Source of the DNA: Clostridia bacterium
GTDB lineage: Bacteria; Bacillota; Clostridia; Christensenellales; UBA1242
Direction: 5' to 3'
DNA: 5,721 nucleotides
NCBI GenBank assembly: GCA_017537515.1
Contig: JAFYKO010000166.1
Location: forward strand, 1-5,721
Part shown: piece after piece, positions 1 through 5,131 of the stretch
Numbering within the stretch: the stretch's first letter is position 1
Layout: every line of letters starts with the position of its first letter
Notes under the pieces: model-generated
What the model saw: the letters and a program-made list of their open reading frames with translations, nothing else
Told to the model about the DNA's origin: nothing
Databases searched by the model: none
Position numbers and translations under genes: made by a program

Positions 1-959
1 AAATGATGCGTTGTTTGAAAAGGCAAGTTAAGTGTGTCAGTGAATATCCTGCGAGTGACAACTCTGCTCTTCACGGCGAAATTGGAAAAGTGTTCAATAT
101 TAATGCGGAAAATGTGCATTTTGGCAATGGCACGATGGAAATTTTTGAAAAGCTGGTCAAGGTTTTCGGGGATGTCAAGTATGGTTTCTTAATTCCAACA
201 TTCTGGGGGGTTAAGTATTATTTGGGCTTGAATAATTTTGACAACTTTATTGAAATTGAGTATTCGGCTGATGAGAGTGAGAACTTTGCAAATCTCGAAA
301 AGCTTGCCAGTGAGTGTGATGTAATTTATCTTTGCAACACAAACAATCCAAATCTTCATTATTTTGAAAAAGATTTACTTTTAAATATTGCAAAAGCCCA
401 TCCACATTGCCATTTTGTTATTGATGAAACGCTATTGGCTTATGAGGATTTTTATGCCAAGTCTACATATTTGAGTTGCACTTCGGTTTCAAACTTGTCG
501 GTTGTGCTCTCGCCCTCAAAGATTTTTGGTGTTGCGGGGATTAGGGCGGGGATTCTGTTTTCAAATAAGGCGATTATTGAAAAAGCGAACAAACTGCATT
601 CACCTTTTGTAACAACAAGGCTAACACAAGGGTTTATTATTCACCAAATGAAGAGATTCAACTCTCTTGATGGAATAAAAAAGAAGATTTATAATAATTA
701 CAAACTCCTTGAAGTCAGACTCGACAAGAAACAAATAAAGCGTATCGACAACCGCAATTCTTGTTTTGTCAATGTGGTTTTGGATGATGCTGTTGACATT
801 GAGGATTTAAAGCAATATTTGTCGAGTCATAATATTATTGTAAGATATTCCTCTGAGCTTGTTTTTGCAACAGAGAAGTTTTTGAGGATTAGTGCAGGGA
901 CAAGAAGAGATTATTTGACATTAATAAAATACTTCAATAAATATTTTGAAAATAATTAA
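1..959 (+). CDS. PLP-dependent aminotransferase, class I/II (HisC/CobD-like), 5'-truncated
   Basis: This is a fold-type I PLP enzyme, 318 residues from the first in-frame ATG at position 3. The opening residues already lie inside the conserved N-terminal domain, before the usual 'YP' and 'GNG' elements, and no ribosome binding site can be seen, so the true start is probably some tens of codons upstream of the window. Visible motifs (numbered from the ATG at 3) are GNGTMEIF at 41-48 (cofactor phosphate region), N114-N115-P116 in the NNP loop, D141 and Y147 (partners of the PLP ring), S172-K173 in SPSKIFGVAGIR (Schiff-base lysine, AAG at 519-521, with R181 as phosphate-contact arginine), and R295 in LRISAGT near the C-terminus (substrate carboxylate or phosphate). 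HisC and CobD share this pattern, and the sequence alone does not decide between histidinol-phosphate transamination, threonine-phosphate decarboxylation or another amine reaction. The NNP loop lacks the usual 'TG' (NNPN instead of NNPTG). It may be the C-terminal domain of a larger fusion, which cannot be judged here. It converges on the nucleotidyltransferase gene. Confidence 0.85.
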   Translation, partial: MMRCLKRQVKCVSEYPASDNSALHGEIGKVFNINAENVHFGNGTMEIFEKLVKVFGDVKYGFLIPTFWGVKYYLGLNNFDNFIEIEYSADESENFANLEKLASECDVIYLCNTNNPNLHYFEKDLLLNIAKAHPHCHFVIDETLLAYEDFYAKSTYLSCTSVSNLSVVLSPSKIFGVAGIRAGILFSNKAIIEKANKLHSPFVTTRLTQGFIIHQMKRFNSLDGIKKKIYNNYKLLEVRLDKKQIKRIDNRNSCFVNVVLDDAVDIEDLKQYLSSHNIIVRYSSELVFATEKFLRISAGTRRDYLTLIKYFNKYFENN

Positions 960-985
960 AAAAAACCGCTGTTATGCGGTTTTTT
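960..985. terminator. Bidirectional rho-independent terminator between convergent genes
   Basis: A perfect 10-bp stem is formed by AAAAAACCGC (960-969) and GCGGTTTTTT (976-985) around a TGTTAT loop. The CCGC/GCGG core is flanked by A's on the left and T's on the right, so it reads as a stem plus U-run in both directions. It begins one base after the aminotransferase TAA and lies 6 nt beyond the TAA of the facing nucleotidyltransferase gene, so one hairpin probably ends both transcripts. Confidence 0.9.
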
Positions 986-991
986 GTCTTT

Positions 992-1651
992 TTAATATTT
1001 TGATTTATGAAAACTTTTGCAAGCTTTTTTTATTTTGATTTTAAGATATTTACGTTTGTTTGGGTTGCCGAGTTTGTAGCCTAAGTGCATTTCTCCGCCA
1101 AGGTGGGTGTTTGGATTTACGTACAAGTGGTCGAGGACATTGTCGACGCTTGTTATATCTGTGCCAAAAACTCCTCTAAGCATTAAAAGCAATTCATTCC
1201 ACGCCATATTTTCAAATCTTCTTATTTGTTTGGCTCTGTCGTTTACAATTCTGTGGTCGGTGGTGAGGAGGTTGATAAGCAGGCGTTTTTTCATTACGCC
1301 CGAAGACAAAAACTCCTGTGTTTTGACGATTTCGTCCAATTTAAAATTGTCGCCGTCCCGAAAAGGCGAGTCAATAAAGACGTCCTCGAGTTCGTTTAGG
1401 GTGTAGATAAGTTTATTGTCAAAAGGGATTTCCTCGTCAATTCTCAAAAGGCTTTCACGCTGGAATTGTATGGTTTTGTTGATGATTTCTTGTTTCAGTT
1501 GATTGTCTACGGGTTGATTGAAAATTAGGCAAACATCAAGGTCGCTGGAACTTTCGTTGTAGATATTGGAACCATAAAACACAATAATGGGGTTGTAGGC
1601 TCCGAAGTTGGTTAGAATCATCTTGCAGAAGTTTTTACATAATCTATTCAT
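992..1651 (-). CDS. Pol beta-superfamily nucleotidyltransferase domain protein
   Basis: This is a 219-residue protein with the signature of the minimal nucleotidyltransferase fold. G27-S28 is followed after eight residues by D37-x-D39 (FYGSNIYNESSSDLDV), the GS...DxD motif that binds NTP and two metal ions. A third acidic residue is expected on a later strand; D72 in LRIDEEIPF is the best candidate. The C-terminal half is helical and ends in a very basic tail (several Lys/Arg after residue 199), which could contact a nucleic acid or a phosphorylated substrate. No signal peptide or membrane segment is visible, so it should be cytoplasmic. The ATG overlaps the last 8 nt of the decarboxylase gene (ATGAATAG), with a strong site GGGAGAG at 1661-1667, indicating translational coupling. 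The substrate is unknown: aminoglycoside-type nucleotidylation, an antitoxin-like MNT role or activation of a small metabolite are all possible. Context favours a metabolic role linked to the decarboxylase, but only by inference. Confidence 0.85.
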   Translation of the reverse strand: MNRLCKNFCKMILTNFGAYNPIIVFYGSNIYNESSSDLDVCLIFNQPVDNQLKQEIINKTIQFQRESLLRIDEEIPFDNKLIYTLNELEDVFIDSPFRDGDNFKLDEIVKTQEFLSSGVMKKRLLINLLTTDHRIVNDRAKQIRRFENMAWNELLLMLRGVFGTDITSVDNVLDHLYVNPNTHLGGEMHLGYKLGNPNKRKYLKIKIKKACKSFHKSKY

Positions 1652-3107
1652 TGTAAATTTTCTCTCCCAAATTTTGGATGTAGTTTAGCATATTGTCGAG
1701 GTCTTTTTCTCTGGTGTTTGGGTTGCCTGACATATAGCGTAGAGGGTATATAATTGCGTCTTTTTGTATAATTCCGTTATTGTCTGCAAGGGAGAATTGG
1801 TGCAAGTGGTATTCGCCTTCTTCGGACATTCGGTTGTGGATTTTCTTGCTGAGTTCGTTTAGTTTTTCTAGATTGTGTCGAATTTCAGCTGGGGCGTACA
1901 TAAACACGATTGAGTTGATGTCCACGTCGTTTAAAAGAATAAAATCTTTGGAATTAAGGACTTTTTCTTTGAGCATTTGTGCCATTTCAAGGCGGTGGTC
2001 AATCATTTTTCCGAGACCTTTCACGCCAAGGTTTTTAAGCACAAACCAGAGTTTGAGTGAAACCCAGCTTTTTGAGCCGATAAATGGTGTTATTTGTCCA
2101 AAAGCAAACTCTTCTTGCATAATAAGGTCAGATGTGGATGTGATTTTTTGGAACACTTCTGGGTTTTTAACAAGCAATGCACTGAGGCAATAAGGCAAAT
2201 CCAATACCTTGTGAGGGTCTGTTGAAATACTGTCGAACTTTTCAATACCTTTGATTTTTGACTTGTGTTTTTCTGAGAATCCTAACGAGAAGCCGTGGCA
2301 AGCGTCTGCGTGAAGCCAGATGTTTTCGTCAATACCCTTAACAAGTGATGCAAGTTCTTCTAGGCTGTCAATAGTCATTGTTCGGCTGTCGCCAACGTAA
2401 GCAACGACGCACATAACTCGACCTTTGTATTTGAGAAGAGTTTCTTTAAGGGCGTCTAGGTCGTATTTAAAACCTTTTGTTGGAACCTCAACGATGTTGT
2501 CTCCAAGTCCAATCCACATAGAAGAACTTCTAATGCTGTAGTGTCCGATGCCTTTTGGCGTGATTGTTATATAATCCTCCGCTCCGACAACACCTTTTGT
2601 CATAGTGTTTTTTCTGTGGTTTTCTCTTGCAAGCATCATTGCAGTTGCGTTGCTTCCAGTTCCGCCATAGGTGATTACTCCACCGACATCCCAAATATTG
2701 TTGATTTCTCGTGGGGTGTAGCCAACAACTTCTCTTAGCCATTTAATAACCGCAATTTCAAGATATGTGGCGATAGGTGCACAGAAAGTGCTGTTGATAA
2801 GGTTTTGTTGAAGGAAGTCTGCCATAATTGCACCAGAAAGGCCGGCAACTGAATTTCCAGCGTCGGGGAAACTCATAAATTTTGTACTGCTGAAATTTGA
2901 GCAGTAAGGAATAACATCCTTTTTGAAGTCGTTTATCAAGGAGTTTATTTCTTGACCTTCAATAGGTAGGTCAAAAATACTCATATTGTCTTTGATATTG
3001 AAGTTTTTTTCCTTGAATTTGTGGTTGATTTTTGATTCAACCCCGATATCTATGAGGTTTTTTAAGATTTCTTTGCATTCTTCTTTGTTATTTTCATTTA
3101 CAAACAT
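1644..3107 (-). CDS. Group II PLP-dependent amino acid decarboxylase
   Basis: This 487-residue protein belongs to the group II pyridoxal-dependent decarboxylases, which include glutamate, aromatic L-amino acid, tyrosine and 2,4-diaminobutyrate decarboxylases, and is of typical length. Motifs in order are: KFMSFPDAG (76-84) and the region around N106-x-P111 forming the N-terminal substrate side; YGGTGSNATAM (147-157), which holds the PLP phosphate; H189 in GHYSI, expected to stack on the PLP ring; H266-A-D268-A in HADACHG, with the Asp pairing with the ring nitrogen; D297-P-H-K300, the Schiff-base lysine (AAG at 2208-2210 on the minus strand); and RYMSGNPNT (457-465) near the C-terminus, matching the conserved R...NP.T. 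All key residues are present, so it should be active, releasing CO2 and an amine. The substrate cannot be told from sequence. The start ATG follows GGAGAG (3113-3118) at a 5-nt spacing in an A-rich leader. The 54 nt separating it from the upstream DUF362 gene hold no terminator, and its end overlaps the nucleotidyltransferase start. Confidence 0.92.
   Translation of the reverse strand: MFVNENNKEECKEILKNLIDIGVESKINHKFKEKNFNIKDNMSIFDLPIEGQEINSLINDFKKDVIPYCSNFSSTKFMSFPDAGNSVAGLSGAIMADFLQQNLINSTFCAPIATYLEIAVIKWLREVVGYTPREINNIWDVGGVITYGGTGSNATAMMLARENHRKNTMTKGVVGAEDYITITPKGIGHYSIRSSSMWIGLGDNIVEVPTKGFKYDLDALKETLLKYKGRVMCVVAYVGDSRTMTIDSLEELASLVKGIDENIWLHADACHGFSLGFSEKHKSKIKGIEKFDSISTDPHKVLDLPYCLSALLVKNPEVFQKITSTSDLIMQEEFAFGQITPFIGSKSWVSLKLWFVLKNLGVKGLGKMIDHRLEMAQMLKEKVLNSKDFILLNDVDINSIVFMYAPAEIRHNLEKLNELSKKIHNRMSEEGEYHLHQFSLADNNGIIQKDAIIYPLRYMSGNPNTREKDLDNMLNYIQNLGEKIYNE
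1661..1667 (-). promoter_or_regulatory. Ribosome binding site of the nucleotidyltransferase gene, inside the decarboxylase gene
   Basis: GGGAGAG on the minus strand lies 9 nt before the ATG at 1651-1649 and within codons 480-482 of the decarboxylase. Together with the 8-nt overlap of start and stop codons it fixes the start and suggests coupled translation of the two proteins. Confidence 0.75.
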
Positions 3108-3112
3108 AATTT

Positions 3113-3118
3113 CTCTCC
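3113..3118 (-). promoter_or_regulatory. Ribosome binding site of the decarboxylase gene
   Basis: GGAGAG on the minus strand sits 5 nt before the ATG at 3107-3105. It is preceded by about 20 nt made only of A and T, mostly A, the kind of unstructured leader that aids initiation. An earlier out-of-frame ATG at 3120-3118 overlaps this site and is not the start of a real gene. Confidence 0.7.
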
Positions 3119-3161
3119 ATTTTTTTATTATTTTTTATTTCGACTTTGTGATGACTGGTTG

Positions 3162-4391
3162 TCAGTGAGGCGTTTCGGACTTTCCTTGGTTGTGATGTGA
3201 GTGCGGGTTGGTGGTTCGGTTTTTGTTTTTCTTTATATGAAGAATTTTGTATATAATCCCCGATTTTATTTTGACAGCTCCAAAGGGGCAGAGTTCTTGA
3301 CAGCAGTAACATCTAATGCATTTGTTGTAATCTATTTTGGCAAAGCGTTTGTTTTTGTGAGGGTGCATTGTTATTGCTTTTGCGGGGCAGTGGTCGTGGC
3401 ATTTTCCACATCCTTTGCATTTTGCCTTTGGGATAACTGGCCTTTTGGTCATAACTCGGTGGACTGTGCCTTGTAAAAACTGAGGCACGTAGTTTGCATA
3501 AGGTTTGTAGTTGTTGGGTTCGCAGGTTTTGAAATCTTTTACAATCATCTGTGTCAAATCCTCGCCAAGAACTTCAATTTCGGGATTTTGTTCAAGGAGT
3601 CCATGTTCAATACCTTTTCTAATGATTGGAGTTGTTTCGGGGATTAGGGTCATAAGCTGGGTGGCTATATAGTCCAGTGCAAGAGGGTTTTCGCTTGCGA
3701 GAATTGCGTTCATTTGCTTTGGTGTTCCGTTGCTTGGGCCAAAACCTTCCATTCCCCAAATAGCGTCGGTTATGTTGAGTTTTACTTTGCCATTGAGGTA
3801 TGTCCAGATATCGTATAAGAAGTCGATGAATACATCCAAATCTCTGTATTTTCCGTGCATTTCGACTTTTGCGAGACCTGGTATTATTCCAAACATATTC
3901 TTGATTGCGTTGGTGTAGCCTGTAAAAGAATGGGTTTTGAGTTTGGTTAAGTTAAAGATAACATCCGCTTTATCTATTGCGGAGACGATTGGGAATTTGA
4001 AGCCCACTTTTGCGTTTGGGTTTTCAACTTCGTAATATGTATAATCTTGGTTTAGGGGTGCCCCAGAGTTTTGACTTGCAAGAGTCATTCCGGAAGCGTT
4101 GTAAATCGAGTTTATGTAGCCCTCAGTGAATGGCCCGCCGGCACTGTCGACAATAAAAGGTTTTCCGCCTGCCTTTAAGACAAGTTTCGCAACCGCTTCA
4201 ACAACTGCGGGATGTGTTGTCATACATTTTTCGGGCGTTGCTTTCATAAGAAGGTTGACCTTCAATGCGACGGTTTGCCCTTTTTGGACGAACTTATCAA
4301 TACCGCCGAGAAGGTTGACTGCTTTCTCGATGGCGGTTGTAACTTCATTTTGCTCATAAGAGGTTGCTTTTATGAGTGCTACTTTTTCCAT
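3162..4391 (-). CDS. DUF362 domain protein with C-terminal 2x[4Fe-4S] ferredoxin module
   Basis: This 409-residue protein has two parts. Residues 1 to about 310 are a DUF362 domain: the opening KVALIKATSYE, then VALKVNLL (41-48), the THPAVVEA segment (59-66), VDSAGGPF (81-88) and the highly conserved KLKTHSFTGYTNAIKNMFG stretch (150-168). Residues 325-369 carry two bacterial ferredoxin motifs: C325-x2-C328-x2-C331-x3-C335-P and C358-x2-C361-x2-C364-x3-C368-P, each expected to ligate one [4Fe-4S] cluster. C363 is an additional cysteine in the second motif. The biochemical role of DUF362 proteins is not established; the ferredoxin module suggests electron transfer in an anaerobe. The tail after about residue 386 is basic and then histidine-rich (NPHSHHNQGKSETPH), which is unusual. 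No signal peptide or membrane segment is seen. The start matches where family members usually begin, yet no Shine-Dalgarno sequence precedes it. The YlmC-like gene is 54 nt upstream and the decarboxylase 54 nt downstream. Confidence 0.92.
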   Translation of the reverse strand: MEKVALIKATSYEQNEVTTAIEKAVNLLGGIDKFVQKGQTVALKVNLLMKATPEKCMTTHPAVVEAVAKLVLKAGGKPFIVDSAGGPFTEGYINSIYNASGMTLASQNSGAPLNQDYTYYEVENPNAKVGFKFPIVSAIDKADVIFNLTKLKTHSFTGYTNAIKNMFGIIPGLAKVEMHGKYRDLDVFIDFLYDIWTYLNGKVKLNITDAIWGMEGFGPSNGTPKQMNAILASENPLALDYIATQLMTLIPETTPIIRKGIEHGLLEQNPEIEVLGEDLTQMIVKDFKTCEPNNYKPYANYVPQFLQGTVHRVMTKRPVIPKAKCKGCGKCHDHCPAKAITMHPHKNKRFAKIDYNKCIRCYCCQELCPFGAVKIKSGIIYKILHIKKNKNRTTNPHSHHNQGKSETPH

Positions 4392-4407
4392 AGTTGTATT
4401 TTAACTT

Positions 4408-4436
4408 ATTATAATAAAAAATGCAAGTGTTTTGAA
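4408..4436 (-). promoter_or_regulatory. Candidate sigma-70/SigA-type promoter of the DUF362 gene
   Basis: On the minus strand, TTCAAA (4436-4431) is followed after 17 bp by a perfect TATAAT (4413-4408). Transcription would start near 4401, giving a leader of about 10 nt without a Shine-Dalgarno sequence. A second, overlapping reading is TTGCAT (4426-4421), 17 bp, TAAAAT (4403-4398), which would start at or next to the ATG at 4391. Chance matches are common in DNA this AT-rich, so this is a prediction only. Confidence 0.45.
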
Positions 4437-4445
4437 AAAAATTTT

Positions 4446-4727
4446 TTAACGTTTGTTGCAGACATAAGGTCCGCAATCTGGGGTTTGAGGTGAATAGAAT
4501 TCAATCAAAATTGTGTCTTCGCCTATCTTGCAAATTTGAGAGAAGGGAATAAAAATCTCTTGACTGCTTTTGAAGACATTCCAAAACCCTTTTGAGTTTG
4601 GGAGAACAAGTCCGCAGATTTTTGCAGTTTTGAGGTCAAAAACAACATCGATGATATGCCCTAGGCGTTTGCCATCGACGACGTTTACAACTTCTTTGCA
4701 CCTGAGTTCTAAGAAACTACACTCCAA
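4446..4727 (-). CDS. YlmC/YmxH family PRC-barrel sporulation-type protein
   Basis: This 93-residue protein consists of one PRC-barrel domain of the YlmC/YmxH type. Diagnostic stretches are LELRCKEVVNVVDGKRLGHI (6-25), the V-F-D-L strand (29-32), CGLVLP (38-43) and EIFIPFSQICKIGEDTILIEF (57-77, bridged by the IPF turn). Family members are small cytoplasmic proteins found widely in spore-forming Bacillota and annotated as sporulation-related, but their exact molecular role is unresolved. The start is a TTG at 4727-4725: it aligns with the usual N-terminus, has AAAAGGAA 9 nt upstream, and no in-frame ATG offers a better choice. The C-terminal extension after about residue 79 (PQTPDCGPYVCNKR) has two cysteines beyond the barrel. 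The gene is divergent from feoA and lies 54 nt upstream of the DUF362 gene without a clear terminator, so some read-through is possible. Confidence 0.85.
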   Translation of the reverse strand: MECSFLELRCKEVVNVVDGKRLGHIIDVVFDLKTAKICGLVLPNSKGFWNVFKSSQEIFIPFSQICKIGEDTILIEFYSPQTPDCGPYVCNKR

Positions 4728-4735
4728 ACCAAAAA

Positions 4736-4743
4736 TTCCTTTT
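4736..4743 (-). promoter_or_regulatory. Ribosome binding site that supports a TTG start
   Basis: AAAAGGAA on the minus strand has its AGGA core 9 nt before the TTG at 4727. Another TTG at 4732 is in a different frame, and no in-frame ATG exists close by, so this site decides the start of the YlmC-like gene. Confidence 0.6.
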
Positions 4744-4770
4744 GAAATTAATAATATGCAATAATTTTAC

Positions 4771-4872
4771 AAAAAATGACAAAAAAACTTAAATTTTTAT
4801 TATTTTTTTAATAAAAATCAAATAAAAACTATTGTTTCTCGAATAAAAATAATTTTTTTCTCATAAATTTTT
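4771..4872. other. Phased A/T-tract region (predicted curved DNA) in the divergent gap
   Basis: The gap between the YlmC-like gene and feoA holds A or T runs of five to seven bases centred near 4774, 4784, 4796, 4806, 4815, 4826, 4847, 4856 and 4870, with a short TTT near 4836. Most neighbouring centres are 9-12 bp apart, close to one helical turn, which is the classical arrangement for intrinsic curvature. AATAAAAA itself recurs at 4810, 4821 and 4842 (steps of 11 and 21). Any effect on the two divergent promoters is inferred. Confidence 0.55.
4793..4818. repeat. Perfect 10-bp A/T-only inverted repeat
   Basis: ATTTTTATTA (4793-4802) and TAATAAAAAT (4809-4818) are exact reverse complements around a TTTTTT spacer. 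With no G or C the hairpin would be weak and is not a convincing terminator. It could be an operator for a regulator of either divergent gene or a by-product of the extreme base composition. Confidence 0.5.
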
Positions 4873-4874
4873 GT

Positions 4875-5129
4875 ATGGAAATTTGCAAACTTAGGCAACA
4901 CGAAAATACACTTCTTTCTAAAAAAGTGGGTCAGTTTTTTGAAGTGGAGTGCTTTGGGAAGGGGTTGGAAGAGAGGTATCTTCGAAGGCTTCTTGAAGTT
5001 GGGGTTACAAGAGGCACAAAAGTTCGGGTGCTTCGAAAGTCGGTTAGGGGGAAAACCTATCTCATTGAAGTGCGAGGGGTGGTGTTTAGCTTGCAAAAGG
5101 AAATTTTGGGTCAAATTTTTGTGAGGTGA
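4875..5129 (+). CDS. feoA: FeoA, ferrous iron transport accessory protein
   Basis: This 84-residue cytoplasmic protein has the SH3-like FeoA fold and is of normal family length. The recognisable core is RLLEVGVTRGTKVRVLRK (38-55), which corresponds to the family pattern RLL-x-LG-x-T-x-GT-x-V, followed by the closing strands IEVRGVVFSL and GQIFV (64-83). FeoA proteins assist FeoB in Fe2+ import, probably by acting on its cytoplasmic GTPase part. The N-terminal 37 residues are less typical, and the usual 'GDP' turn is replaced by RGKTYL. The start is the only ATG in the frame. It lacks any Shine-Dalgarno sequence: the preceding 25 bases are nearly all A/T, and -10-like hexamers (AATAAT at 4848, CATAAA at 4862) would give a leader of at most about 15 nt. 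feoB begins 2 nt after its stop, so the two are one operon. Confidence 0.88.
   Translation: MEICKLRQHENTLLSKKVGQFFEVECFGKGLEERYLRRLLEVGVTRGTKVRVLRKSVRGKTYLIEVRGVVFSLQKEILGQIFVR
5123..5128 (+). promoter_or_regulatory. feoB ribosome binding site overlapping the feoA stop
   Basis: GAGGTG sits immediately before the feoB ATG (5132-5134), and its last two bases are part of the feoA TGA (5127-5129). This links termination of FeoA with initiation of FeoB. Confidence 0.65.
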
Positions 5130-5131
5130 AA

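Noticed and set aside
2530..2742. Minus-strand 70-codon frame rich in Cys, His and Arg
   Set aside because: It lies wholly inside the decarboxylase PLP-binding region in a shifted frame; the Cys/His content is a frame-shadow effect and not a zinc finger.
3142..3175. Possible hairpin (ACTG-GTTGT-CAGT) at the end of the DUF362 gene as a terminator
   Set aside because: The stem is only 4 bp, and on the minus strand it is followed by A-rich sequence rather than a T-run, so termination is unlikely.
3094..3312. Minus-strand open frame of 72 codons starting at an ATG at the decarboxylase ribosome binding side
   Set aside because: It overlaps the end of the DUF362 gene in another frame, has a low-complexity and unfamiliar translation, and covers the C-terminal coding and leader region that the two real genes already explain.
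4435..4447. A7T6 tract after the YlmC-like stop as a terminator
   Set aside because: It has no GC core to form a stable stem and overlaps the -35 region of the DUF362 promoter candidate.
4751..4782. Promoter for the YlmC-like gene: TTGTCA (4782-4777) with TATTAT (4756-4751)
   Set aside because: The hexamers are good but the spacer is 20 bp, too long for a standard promoter, and many alternatives exist in this AT-rich stretch; I cannot choose one.
4791..4874. Fur or DtxR/IdeR box upstream of feoA
   Set aside because: No stretch resembles the Fur GATAAT-type 19-mer or the TTAGG-type DtxR palindrome closely enough; AT-richness gives only weak partial matches.
4818..5114. Minus-strand 98-codon frame opposite feoA
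   Set aside because: Antisense to feoA and running into the A/T-rich gap; the translation has no recognisable domain and ends in low-complexity Ile/Phe/Lys sequence.
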